DNA from: Rubrobacter sp.
Lineage (GTDB): Bacteria; Actinomycetota; Rubrobacteria; Rubrobacterales; Rubrobacteraceae
Reading direction: 5' to 3'
NCBI GenBank assembly: GCA_019247245.1
Contig: JAFAPF010000400.1
Span: forward strand, 1-16,060
DNA: 16,060 nt
Position numbers and translations under genes: made by a program
The notes under the pieces: model-generated
What the model saw: the letters and a program-made list of their open reading frames with translations, nothing else
What the model was told of the DNA's origin: nothing
The model's database searches: none
In this document: positions 6,572 through 13,621 of the stretch, one piece after another
Layout: each line of letters starts with the position of its first letter
How positions within the stretch are numbered: position 1 is the first letter of the stretch

Positions 6572-7007
6572 CTACGGTGGGAACGTGCTTGGTAGCTTTG
6601 GCATCCCGAAGAGGGGCATGTTGGAGTAGATCACCTCGTAGTTGGCCCGCTCGACGATGTTAGGTCCCGTGCCAGATGCCGACGCTCCCATCCGAGCCTA
6701 CGAGCTGGTTGAAGCGGCGCCAGGCGGGGAGGTGCGGGTCGTCCTGGTTTCTGGCGAACCTCTCTAGGTCCTCGAACGAGCGCCAGTACTGCACCAATGC
6801 TGGTCCTCGCCAGTAGAGAAAGAACTCAGCTCCCAGAAACCCCTTCTCGGGGTGTTGGTAGAGTTCGCGAATCATCGGTCCCATCGCACGCATCGTTGGG
6901 ATCCACTTCCTGAAGGCAAAGAAACGGTTGATCCGCATCCCAATTATGAACACCACGAGGGGTTCGTCCATCCAGGCGGTGTACCTGCCATTAAGTACCC
7001 TAGGCAT
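6572..7007 (-). pseudogene. DUF4188 (monooxygenase af470-like) protein gene, single-base frameshift
   Basis: The ATG at 7007, behind a strong AGGGAGGA site (7015-7022), starts MPRVLNGRYTAWMDEPLVVF. DUF4188 hallmarks follow: FIIGMRINRFFAFRKWIP, an RGPALVQYWRSFEDLERFAR block, HLPAWRRFN and SVGIWHGT, where TAA (6662-6660) cuts the frame at 115 aa. In the next frame the expected C-terminus continues as IVERANYEVIYSNMPLFGMP and stops at TAG 6574-6572. Removing one A in the TAACATC at the break gives the family's WHxTYIVERANYE reading and a 144-aa protein, the normal length. DUF4188 proteins have a dimeric alpha/beta-barrel fold like small heme or cofactor-free monooxygenases; the reaction is unknown. 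The lone insertion could be a real recent mutation or a sequencing error. Confidence 0.82.
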
Positions 7008-7189
7008 ACACAGATCCTCCCTACTCGGTGCGAGCGTATTGTAATGAAAGATGTTCCTTATACTGCATTACGAAACATAGCTAACACATACCACTTACTG
7101 GGCCCCCGTTTCTTCCTCTTGCTGTTTTTCAATTATCAACTTCTAATTACCGAGCGGGTACCAGTAGGACCGGCTTTCCGTACAGTCAA

Positions 7190-7195
7190 TATAAT
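7190..7195 (+). promoter_or_regulatory. Candidate -10 element for the LLM/aminotransferase operon
   Basis: A perfect TATAAT ends 36 nt before the ATG at 7232, inside the AT-rich gap 7008-7231. A start about 7 nt downstream would give a leader of roughly 30 nt containing GAGGAGG (7221-7227). No good -35 hexamer is visible at the usual spacing, so the promoter may be activator-dependent. Nothing else in 7008-7189 looks like a gene. Confidence 0.4.
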
Positions 7196-7231
7196 GCACT
7201 TGCAGGATGCTCATCTATCAGAGGAGGCAAC

Positions 7232-8236
7232 ATGGAGACCACCGGTACGGTCGGGTACGCGGCGATGTTCGAGCAGTTCCACCCGACGGACTTGCTCAGG
7301 TGGTGCAAGGTTGCAGAGGAGTCGGGCTTCACCTCCGTGATGGCCTCCGACCACTTCCACCCCTGGACCCCAGAGCAGGGTCAGAGCGCCTTCGTCTGGT
7401 CTTGGTTGGGCTCTCTGGGAGCCACGACGTCTTTACGCTTCGGTACCGGCGTGACACCGCCGGGCTTTCGCTACCATCCGGCGATCATCGCCCAGGGGGC
7501 GGCCACCCTGGAAGCTATGTACCCTGGGCGCTTCTGGCTCGGTCTCGGGGCCGGTGAGGCCTTGAACGAGCACATAGTAGGCACCTACTGGCCTGAGGCG
7601 CCGACCCGGCTTCGTATACTCATGGAGGCGATAGAGGTCATCCGCATGCTGTTCACCGGTAAGAGCGTCAAATATTCGGGAGAGCACATAAAGCTTGAGA
7701 GCGCGAGGCTGTATACGTTGCCGGAAAAGCCGCCGCCAATGTACGTAGCGACGGCTGGCCCCGTCATGAGCAAACGCACCGGGCGGGTGTGCGATGGGAT
7801 CATCACCGTGGGCGCTACCGATGAGAAGATAAGAATGCTCATGGAGAGGTTCGAGGAGGGGGCGCGGCAGGAGGACAAGGACCCCACGAAGATGCCGCGC
7901 CTAATACAGTTGCACGTCTCCTACGCCGATGGTCAGCAGGAGGCCGAGGAGCAAGCTCTCAGGGACTGGCCCAACGGTGGCATGCCCTTCCCCAAGTCCG
8001 ACATTCGCAGCCCCGAGGACTTCGCGGCGATGGCCAGGATCGTGCGCATCGAGAACTTCAAGAATCGCGTCTTAATGTCCGATGACCTCGACGAACACCT
8101 CGAGCACATACAGCACTACGTGGACTTAGGATTCGATGAGGTCTACGTTCACAATGTTGGGCGCAACCAGGAGGAGTTCATAAAGGGCTATGGGGAGCGT
8201 GTGATCCCGAAGCTCCAGTGGCCTAAGGAGGCCTGA
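7232..8236 (+). CDS. F420-dependent LLM-class oxidoreductase, TIGR03557/FGD-like
   Basis: The 334-residue TIM-barrel protein belongs to the luciferase-like superfamily branch close to F420-dependent glucose-6-phosphate dehydrogenase. It shows SDHFHPWTPEQG (39-50; His41 and Trp45 correspond to the FGD catalytic pair), TPPGFRYHPAIIAQ, and LGLGAGEALNE (103-113) with the conserved Glu109. The end, LDEHLEHIQHYVDLGFDEVY, is also typical. Of the FGD residues I recall as phosphate ligands, the Lys after TSG is replaced (TVGATDEK), while a Lys near 250 and an Arg near 280 seem kept. Glucose-6-phosphate is therefore not assured as substrate. The ATG at 7232 follows GAGGAGG with 4-nt spacing. The stop is 4 nt before the aminotransferase start, so the two genes are co-transcribed and probably act on one pathway. 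Confidence 0.9.
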   Translation: METTGTVGYAAMFEQFHPTDLLRWCKVAEESGFTSVMASDHFHPWTPEQGQSAFVWSWLGSLGATTSLRFGTGVTPPGFRYHPAIIAQGAATLEAMYPGRFWLGLGAGEALNEHIVGTYWPEAPTRLRILMEAIEVIRMLFTGKSVKYSGEHIKLESARLYTLPEKPPPMYVATAGPVMSKRTGRVCDGIITVGATDEKIRMLMERFEEGARQEDKDPTKMPRLIQLHVSYADGQQEAEEQALRDWPNGGMPFPKSDIRSPEDFAAMARIVRIENFKNRVLMSDDLDEHLEHIQHYVDLGFDEVYVHNVGRNQEEFIKGYGERVIPKLQWPKEA

Positions 8237-8240
8237 GGGT

Positions 8241-9542
8241 ATGGATTCGGACAAGCTGCTAGAACGGCACAGGGCGGCGCTGCCCGGGTGGATGCCGCTC
8301 TACTATGAGCGCCCCATGGAGCTAGTACGCGGCGAAGGAGTCAAGGTCTGGGACTCTCAGGGAAACGAGTATCTGGACTTCTTCGGTGGCATCGTCACCA
8401 CCGTAAGCGGACACGCAATACCAGAGATAACCGAGGCCATAAAATCTCAGGTGGACAGGATCGTTCACTCCTCCACGCTCTACCTCATAGAGGACCAGGT
8501 CAGGCTCGCGGAGAAGCTCATCGAACTCGCTCCCATCTCGGGCGATAAGAAGATATTCTTCACCGTAAGCGGGACCGAGGCGAACGAGGCCGCACTACTC
8601 TTCGCAACGAGGTACCGAGGATCGGGCGAGGTCGTAGCCCTCCGATCCTCCTACCACGGCCGCTCCTTCGCGACGATGGGTGTCACTGGCCAGAGCATTT
8701 GGAGCCCAACGAGCCGTACGGCGCTGGACGTGAGGTACCTGGTGAACCCCTACCGTTATCGTTGCCCCTTCTGCAAAGGTGCGCCCGAGTGTAACCTGCT
8801 TTGCGCCGATGACTTGAGGAGCCTTATCGAGGCGGAAACTACAGGACACATCGCGGCGTTCATCGCAGAGCCGATACAAGGTGTTGGCGGATTTATCGAG
8901 GCGCCACCGGGCTACTTCGAGCGGATAAAGGAGATCCTAGACGGAGTGGGCGCTCTGCTCATCGTCGACGAGGTGCAGACCGCCTTCGGGCGTACCGGCA
9001 GCCACTTCTGGGGGATCGAGGCCTTCGACGTCGAGCCGGATCTGATAACTTTGGCCAAGGGCTTGGGGAACGGGCTGACCATCGGTGCTGTGATGGGGAG
9101 GACGGAGGTAATGGAGTCGATCTCCCCTAACCTTCACCTCTCGACCTTTGGCGGTAACCACGTCTCGACCGCAGGGGCTTTAGCCAATCTTGAGTACATA
9201 CTCAACAACGACCTGCAAAGAAACGCCGCCGAGGTAGGAGGCTACCTCAAAGATCGCCTACTTAAGATGGGCTCCGAGCACTCGATTATCGGTGAGGTGA
9301 GGGGACGGGGCCTGATGCTCGGCATGGAGTTCGTTGGACCTGCTGGTGACCCAGATCCCGGGATGGCGGCCCTCTTCCTCGAGGCGTGCAGGGCGCGAGG
9401 TGTGCTTGTCGGTAAGGGTAGTCTCAAAGGTAATACTATCCGTATCTCACCGCCGCTTATCGTTACACGCGAGGCCGCCAAAGAAGCAGCGGACGTCTTT
9501 GAGGAGACGATGGCCGAGATTGGTACGAGGGAGAAGTTGTGA
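8241..9542 (+). CDS. Class III PLP-dependent aminotransferase (AGXT2/GABA-transaminase-like)
   Basis: The 433-residue protein is a fold-type I, class III (omega) transaminase. Visible sites are the phosphate-binding SGTEANEAALLFATR (110-124), SSYHGRS (136-142) with the Tyr-His-Gly that packs on PLP, IVDEVQTAFGRTG (241-253) with Asp243 for the pyridine nitrogen, LITLAKGLGNG with the Schiff-base Lys273, and STFGGNHVS. The C-terminal domain ends around IRISPPL. Best relatives by memory are alanine-glyoxylate/beta-aminoisobutyrate aminotransferases and GABA transaminases; the amino donor cannot be read. A four-cysteine cluster CPFCKGAPECNLLC (175-188) is notable. The start is ATG 8241, 9 nt after AAGGAGG, which overlaps the end of the upstream LLM gene. 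The stop codon is exactly where the antisense MerR remnant ends. No terminator is seen. Confidence 0.92.
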   Translation: MDSDKLLERHRAALPGWMPLYYERPMELVRGEGVKVWDSQGNEYLDFFGGIVTTVSGHAIPEITEAIKSQVDRIVHSSTLYLIEDQVRLAEKLIELAPISGDKKIFFTVSGTEANEAALLFATRYRGSGEVVALRSSYHGRSFATMGVTGQSIWSPTSRTALDVRYLVNPYRYRCPFCKGAPECNLLCADDLRSLIEAETTGHIAAFIAEPIQGVGGFIEAPPGYFERIKEILDGVGALLIVDEVQTAFGRTGSHFWGIEAFDVEPDLITLAKGLGNGLTIGAVMGRTEVMESISPNLHLSTFGGNHVSTAGALANLEYILNNDLQRNAAEVGGYLKDRLLKMGSEHSIIGEVRGRGLMLGMEFVGPAGDPDPGMAALFLEACRARGVLVGKGSLKGNTIRISPPLIVTREAAKEAADVFEETMAEIGTREKL

Positions 9543-9616
9543 GCGAGCAAGCCGGTCTCCCCGTAGTAGTGGAGGGTGCGAACGGATACCCCCGGCCGCT
9601 TGGCCAGCTCGTCCAC
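9540..9616 (-). pseudogene. Truncated MerR-family regulator (N-terminal HTH only)
   Basis: On the minus strand, from GTG 9616, the frame reads VDELAKRPGVSVRTLHYY and then GETGLLA, a clear MerR-type winged-helix start (compare the usual gELA...GVSvRTLrYYdeiGLL). A few more MerR-like residues (RWK) precede it. A leaderless GTG at 9672 next to the promoter could be the original start, but it needs another frameshift. Similarity stops at about 9542, which is the last base of the aminotransferase stop codon. Beyond it the minus strand is just antisense to the aminotransferase. The rest of the DNA-binding domain and the whole effector domain are missing, so this is a stump. Confidence 0.72.
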
Positions 9617-9678
9617 TTTCCAGCGGTGAGTAGCACGGGGTTTGCTACTTTCTGCTGGGGTAGGGTATACACAACTGA

Positions 9679-9709
9679 ATACTACAACCTCACGTTACGT
9701 TAGGATCAA
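9679..9709 (-). promoter_or_regulatory. MerR-type promoter with internal operator dyad
   Basis: Read on the minus strand: -35 TTGATC (9709-9704), a 19-bp spacer, then -10 TAGTAT (9684-9679). The over-long 19-bp spacer is the hallmark of MerR-controlled promoters. Inside it lies the near-perfect dyad cctcacgttacgttagg (plus strand, 9688-9704; 8-bp arms, one mismatch, 1-bp centre). This is the CTCACGTnACGTGAG type of site known for TipA-like MerR regulators. It fires toward the MerR remnant, and the predicted start is near 9672. Confidence 0.72.
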
Positions 9710-9725
9710 GGAGGTTTTTATCGAA

Positions 9726-9740
9726 ACGGGAAAATCCCGT
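9726..9740 (-). terminator. Terminator-like hairpin downstream of mutL
   Basis: acggga/tcccgt form a perfect 6-bp stem with a 3-nt loop. On the minus strand it is followed by TTT and, after a gap, by A residues. It sits about 40 nt past the mutL stop and before the MerR promoter, so it may insulate the two. The T-tract is short. Confidence 0.4.
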
Positions 9741-9781
9741 AGAGGACGACGCTACACTTGAAGAAAAGAGGATACTCTCAT

Positions 9782-11575
9782 CTAGTGCCTGTCGAGCTTG
9801 CGGGCAATCTCGTTTACGCCGATACGGTAGCAGATGGAGCGGCCGTGCGGACAGGTGGCGGGGAGCCGGCTGGTGAGCCAGCTTCGTATAAGCTCCTCCA
9901 TCTCGGAATGCGAGAGCTTATCACCAAGTCTCACAGATGAGTGGCAGGCGATGGTGGCGAGAATGCGCTCTTCGCGGCGCCGTCCTGGCTCGATGCCTTT
10001 GGCGGCGGCGAGCGCTTCTTTGAAGGCGCCCGCAATATCTCGGTCGGCTAGAGTCGAGATGATAGCGGTGAGCCTGAAGGCGTTCGGCCCAAAGGGCTCG
10101 GCTTCGAAGCCATACACGGCGAGCTCTTCCAGGTGTTCGGTTGCCGCGGCCGCTTCTCCGGGCGAGAGTTCTACAACTTCCGGCACGAGAAGGGCCTGTG
10201 TGGTGGCCAAGGGTGATCCTTCCTCGGCGTCGGTCAGCCTATCTAGAATAGCCCGCTCGTGGGCGACGTGCTGGTCCACGATCCACAGAGAACCTGGGTC
10301 CTCAGCTAGGATGTAGCCCGCCGCGAGCTGTCCGATGACCCGCAGATCCCGCAGCGAGGGTAAGGCTCCGCGCTCTGGCAGCTTTGGCCCATCGAACTGC
10401 TCCTGCAGGGTTGCTTCGGAGAGCGGCTTTGAAGCTTCGACGAGGCGTTCTCGTACTTCGCGCAGATCCCGCGCAGGTGGGGAATAGGCGGCCCGGCTCT
10501 CCGCCACGGAGTCATGCGTGAGAGCGGGGATAGAAAAGCTGTCTTGGGCGTGAGGGCGTTCCGTCGGGCGCGGGGTAGAGGCCGGCGACGGGGGGCGCCA
10601 TTCTATAGCCTCGCGAATCGCGGCAGCGACGGAGGAGCGGGCGGCTCGCTCCTCTGAGAAGCGGACGATCTGTTTGGTCGGGTGTACGTTCACGTCTACT
10701 CTATGGGGATCAACCTCGATCTGGAGCGCCACTGGCGGGTAGCGGCCTGTCGGGAGAGTAGCGCGATAGGCGTCGTCGATGCCACGCAACAAGCTCTCGG
10801 CTCGTACCCAGCGGCCATTCACCGCTACCGTCTGGCCCGCACGGCTTCCCTCGGTCAAGCTCGGGAGTGCGGCGTACCCAGAGAGTTTGAAAGCTCCGGA
10901 CTCGTACTCTACCTGACGCAACGCGCGGGCCTTGGCGACGCCATGCACCTGAGCGAGACGCTCGAGCAGGTCCTGTGCGGCGGGCAGCGAGAGGTGGTCA
11001 CGGCCCTTCTCGGCGAGTCGAAAGGAGACCAAAGGGTGGGCTACAGCTAGGTGAGTAAGCACCTCCAGGATCGCTGCGCGCTCGGCTCTAGCTCCCTTGA
11101 GAAACGCCCTGCGCGCGGGGACGTTGTAGAAAAGCCTATCGACGAGGATGGTGGTGCCTTTCGGGTGCGAGGTGGGAGAGACCTCGGTAGATTCTCCGCC
11201 ATCTACTACCACCTTCGTCCCTGCGCCCTCGCCGGTCGAAGTGGTCAGGCAAAAAGCCGATACACTCGCTATCGAGGCCAGGGCCTCGCCACGAAAGCCT
11301 AGGGTGATCACGGCTTCAAGGTCCGAGATGGCCCGGATCTTGTTGGTCGCGTGCCGAAGAACCGATACGGGAGCGTCCTCTGAAGACATACCTGAGCCGT
11401 CGTCTCGTACTAAGATGTGCGACGTGCCCCCGTCGCCTAGCTCCACCTCTATTCTGGTCGCTCCAGCATCCAGAGAGTTCTCGACCAGCTCCTTGACTAC
11501 GGAGGCCGGCCGCTCCACGACCTCGCCGGCCGCCACTTGTTGGGCGACTTTAGGATCTAAGACGCGTATACTCAC
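9782..11575 (-). CDS. mutL: DNA mismatch repair protein MutL
   Basis: Starting at GTG 11575, the protein has 597 aa and begins MSIRVLDPKVAQQVAAGEVV, the canonical MutL N-terminus. The frame is open further upstream but unlike MutL there. GHKL ATPase motifs: ELVENSLDAGAT (29-40), VRDDGSGM (56-63), RHATNKI, LGFRGEALASIAS (92-104). A LFYNVPARRAFLKG block and a VDVNVHPTK end of the transducer domain follow. After a poorly conserved linker (about 325-410) comes the C-terminal dimerisation domain with DQHVAHERAILD (434-445), ACHSSVRLGDKL and CPHGR (575-579), the set found in endonuclease-type MutL. The metal motif DQHA-x2-E-x4-E is slightly altered (Ala to Val, last Glu to Asp). No mutS is in the window. 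The gene is divergent from accB with a 137-bp gap in which no convincing promoter is seen. Confidence 0.95.
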   Translation of the reverse strand: MSIRVLDPKVAQQVAAGEVVERPASVVKELVENSLDAGATRIEVELGDGGTSHILVRDDGSGMSSEDAPVSVLRHATNKIRAISDLEAVITLGFRGEALASIASVSAFCLTTSTGEGAGTKVVVDGGESTEVSPTSHPKGTTILVDRLFYNVPARRAFLKGARAERAAILEVLTHLAVAHPLVSFRLAEKGRDHLSLPAAQDLLERLAQVHGVAKARALRQVEYESGAFKLSGYAALPSLTEGSRAGQTVAVNGRWVRAESLLRGIDDAYRATLPTGRYPPVALQIEVDPHRVDVNVHPTKQIVRFSEERAARSSVAAAIREAIEWRPPSPASTPRPTERPHAQDSFSIPALTHDSVAESRAAYSPPARDLREVRERLVEASKPLSEATLQEQFDGPKLPERGALPSLRDLRVIGQLAAGYILAEDPGSLWIVDQHVAHERAILDRLTDAEEGSPLATTQALLVPEVVELSPGEAAAATEHLEELAVYGFEAEPFGPNAFRLTAIISTLADRDIAGAFKEALAAAKGIEPGRRREERILATIACHSSVRLGDKLSHSEMEELIRSWLTSRLPATCPHGRSICYRIGVNEIARKLDRH

Positions 11576-11712
11576 GGAGCTCGAGTTTCCCAGAGGATCA
11601 TAGTTGATAAGAATTTTACACGGCGGAGCGGCTTTTCCCACGGCTTTCCGGAAGGCTCCTAAAAATGGCCCTTCCGAAGTGTACAATCCGTGCCTATGTC
11701 GAGGGACGGCGT

Positions 11713-12210
11713 ATGACGGATAATGGCAAGTCTTCAAGATCTCCGAAAGACGAATTACCTTTCGGAGATGTCAGCAAGCTCGTCGAGCTCTTGGCCAGGA
11801 GCGGGGTTGGCGAGATCCGGGTCAAGCAAGGGGAGCTGGAGATCACCGTGAAGGCCAAGACCGAGGCCCTCGCAGGAACTCCTATCGAGCCCACCACTGT
11901 ATTACAGACCACATCGCGGGCTGAGGCCGAACACGAGGCGGACGGCTCGACGGAGCGGGACGCGGGCCTATACGTGGTGCGTTCGCCCGTAGTGGGGACG
12001 TTCTACCGGACGCCGGCGCCGGACGAGAAGCCCTATGTCGAGGTGGGGGATCACGTTAGGGCAGGACAAACATTGTGCATCGTCGAGGCGATGAAGCTGA
12101 TGAATGAGATCCCTGCAGATGTTTCGGGGGAGCTGGTCGAGATTCTGGTCGAGAACGCGCGCGGCGTGGAATACGATCAGCCGCTCTTCCACATCCGGCC
12201 TGAGGTTTAG
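11713..12210 (+). CDS. accB: Biotin carboxyl carrier protein of acetyl-CoA carboxylase
   Basis: The 165-residue product carries biotin between the biotin carboxylase and carboxyltransferase subunits in malonyl-CoA synthesis. Its N-terminal segment [20 protein letters not shown] (17-36) and the following EITVK strand are typical AccB. A Thr/Glu/Ala-rich linker leads to the lipoyl/biotinyl domain with [20 protein letters not shown] (88-107) and EAMKLMNEI, with the biotinylated Lys at 128. The ATG at 11713 is preceded by GAGGGA with 6-nt spacing. An in-frame start at 11665 would add 16 atypical residues and was rejected. A possible -10, TACAAT (11682-11687), lies upstream without a good -35. accC follows after 17 nt, as in the usual accBC operon. 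Confidence 0.94.
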   Translation: MTDNGKSSRSPKDELPFGDVSKLVELLARSGVGEIRVKQGELEITVKAKTEALAGTPIEPTTVLQTTSRAEAEHEADGSTERDAGLYVVRSPVVGTFYRTPAPDEKPYVEVGDHVRAGQTLCIVEAMKLMNEIPADVSGELVEILVENARGVEYDQPLFHIRPEV

Positions 12211-12227
12211 GCTCTGTGGGGTCTTCT

Positions 12228-13621
12228 GTGATCGGCAAGGTCCTTGTCGCGAACCGGGGCGAGGTTGCTCTTCGCGTCATCCGCACCTGCCGCGAGCTGG
12301 GTATAAGGAGCGTAGCGGTCTACTCGACGGCTGATGCAGATTCTCTGCACCGCCTTCTGGCCGACGAGGCGATCTGTATAGGCTCGGCGCAACCCTCGGG
12401 GAGCTATCTACGCATACCCGCCATCATATCTGCCGCCGAGCTCACGGGCGCCGATGCCATCCACCCTGGTTATGGCTTTCTTGCAGAGAACGCCCGCTTC
12501 GCGGAGATCTGCGAAGCCTGCAATATAAAGTTTGTTGGCCCCTCGTCTGGAACAATAGCTCGTATGGGCGACAAGGCCAAGGCGCGAAGGGTGGCCGCGG
12601 CTGCCGGTGTCCCCGTTACCCCTGGCAGCGATGGCGTATGCCCAAGCGCTGTCGAGGTCAAACGTATAGGAAGCGAAATTGGCTACCCGCTGGTCATAAA
12701 AGCAAACGCTGGGGGTGGGGGGAAGGTATACGCGTGGTTCGCACTGAAGGTGAGGTCGAACCCGCCTTCGCTGCGGCCAGCCGAGAAGCTGGGGCGAGTT
12801 TCGGTGACGGCTCCGTGTACGTCGAGTGCTATTTGGAGAAGCTTAGGCACATCGAGATGCAGGTTCTAGCTGACGGGCGCGGGAAAACGGTAACCTTCCC
12901 TGAAAGGGACTGCTCCGTCCAGCGCCGCTACCAGAAGCTCCTTGAGGAGTCCCCCGCTCCGCGCCTATCCCAGAAGGCACGCGAGGGAATGAAAGCGGCC
13001 GCGGTAGCCCTCGTCGATGCTTTAGGCTACAAAGGCGCGGGGACGGTCGAGTTTGTGTACGTAGAGAACGAGTTCTTCTTTACCGAGATGAACACTCGGC
13101 TGCAGGTTGAGCACCCCGTTACCGAGATGGTGACGGGTATGGATCTGGTCGCCGAGCAGTTCAGGGTCGCTTCTGGGGAGGGGCTCTCCGTTTCGGGTGA
13201 CGTGCCCTCTCAGGGCCATGCAATAGAGTTCAGGATCAACGCCGAAGACCCCCAGCGTAACTTCTTGCCCCAGACAGGGCTGGTGGAGTTCTACAACCCG
13301 CCCGGTGGTCCCGGCGTGAGGGTAGACTCGCATCTCTACGCTGGCTTCAAGGTCGTACCGTACTATGACTCACTGCTCGCTAAGCTCATCGTCTACGCCA
13401 AAGATAGAGGGGCCGCTCTCAGACGCGGCGCGCGAGCTTTGGACGAGTTCGCCATCGCGGGCCTGGAGACCACGCTGCCGCTGCATCTCGCGATCCTGGA
13501 AGATGAGGCGTTCCGGCGGGGCGGGGTCTCGACGGCTTTTCTCGCCGAGCGCGAGCTCAAGAACGACGGAAAACGGTTTCTGCGGCTCGTCGCAGCCGAT
13601 CAGCGGGCTCCCACTTCGTAG
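12228..13621 (+). pseudogene. accC: Biotin carboxylase subunit of acetyl-CoA carboxylase, one-base frameshift
   Basis: Two overlapping frames make one complete 464-aa biotin carboxylase. Frame 1, from GTG 12228 (MIGKVLVANRGEVALRVIRT; GTG 12216 is possible), runs through HPGYGFLAENARFA to the ATP-binding KANAGGGGK, whose Lys158 matches E. coli Lys159. After the G-rich run 12711-12726 one base is missing. Frame 2 then gives GIRVVRTEGE, VECYLEKLRHIEMQVLADG, ERDCSVQRRYQKLLEE, FFFTEMNTRLQVEHPVTEM and the C-terminal domain. Nothing else is lost, and every other motif is intact. The frameshift could be a sequencing error in the G run, a true mutation, or a programmed -1 shift on GGG-GGG. As a core fatty-acid synthesis gene it is the least likely of the broken genes to be truly dead. 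Its last 65 nt overlap the convergent transporter gene. Confidence 0.9.

Noticed and set aside
6243..6629. 128-aa plus-strand ORF across csbD and the DUF4188 end
   Set aside because: It is antisense to two recognised genes, with Pro/Ser/Leu-rich mirror composition and no ribosome site.
9834..10316. 160-aa plus-strand ORF inside mutL
   Set aside because: It is a Ser/Arg-rich shadow antisense to a clear MutL coding region.
11576..11712. Sigma-70-type promoters in the mutL/accB gap
   Set aside because: TACAAT and TAAAAT hexamers exist, but neither has a credible -35 at 16-18 bp, so I did not list them as features.
11576..11737. Upstream extension of MutL to ATG 11737
   Set aside because: The extra 54 residues are unlike MutL and overlap the accB start and its leader. 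The family N-terminus begins exactly at GTG 11575.
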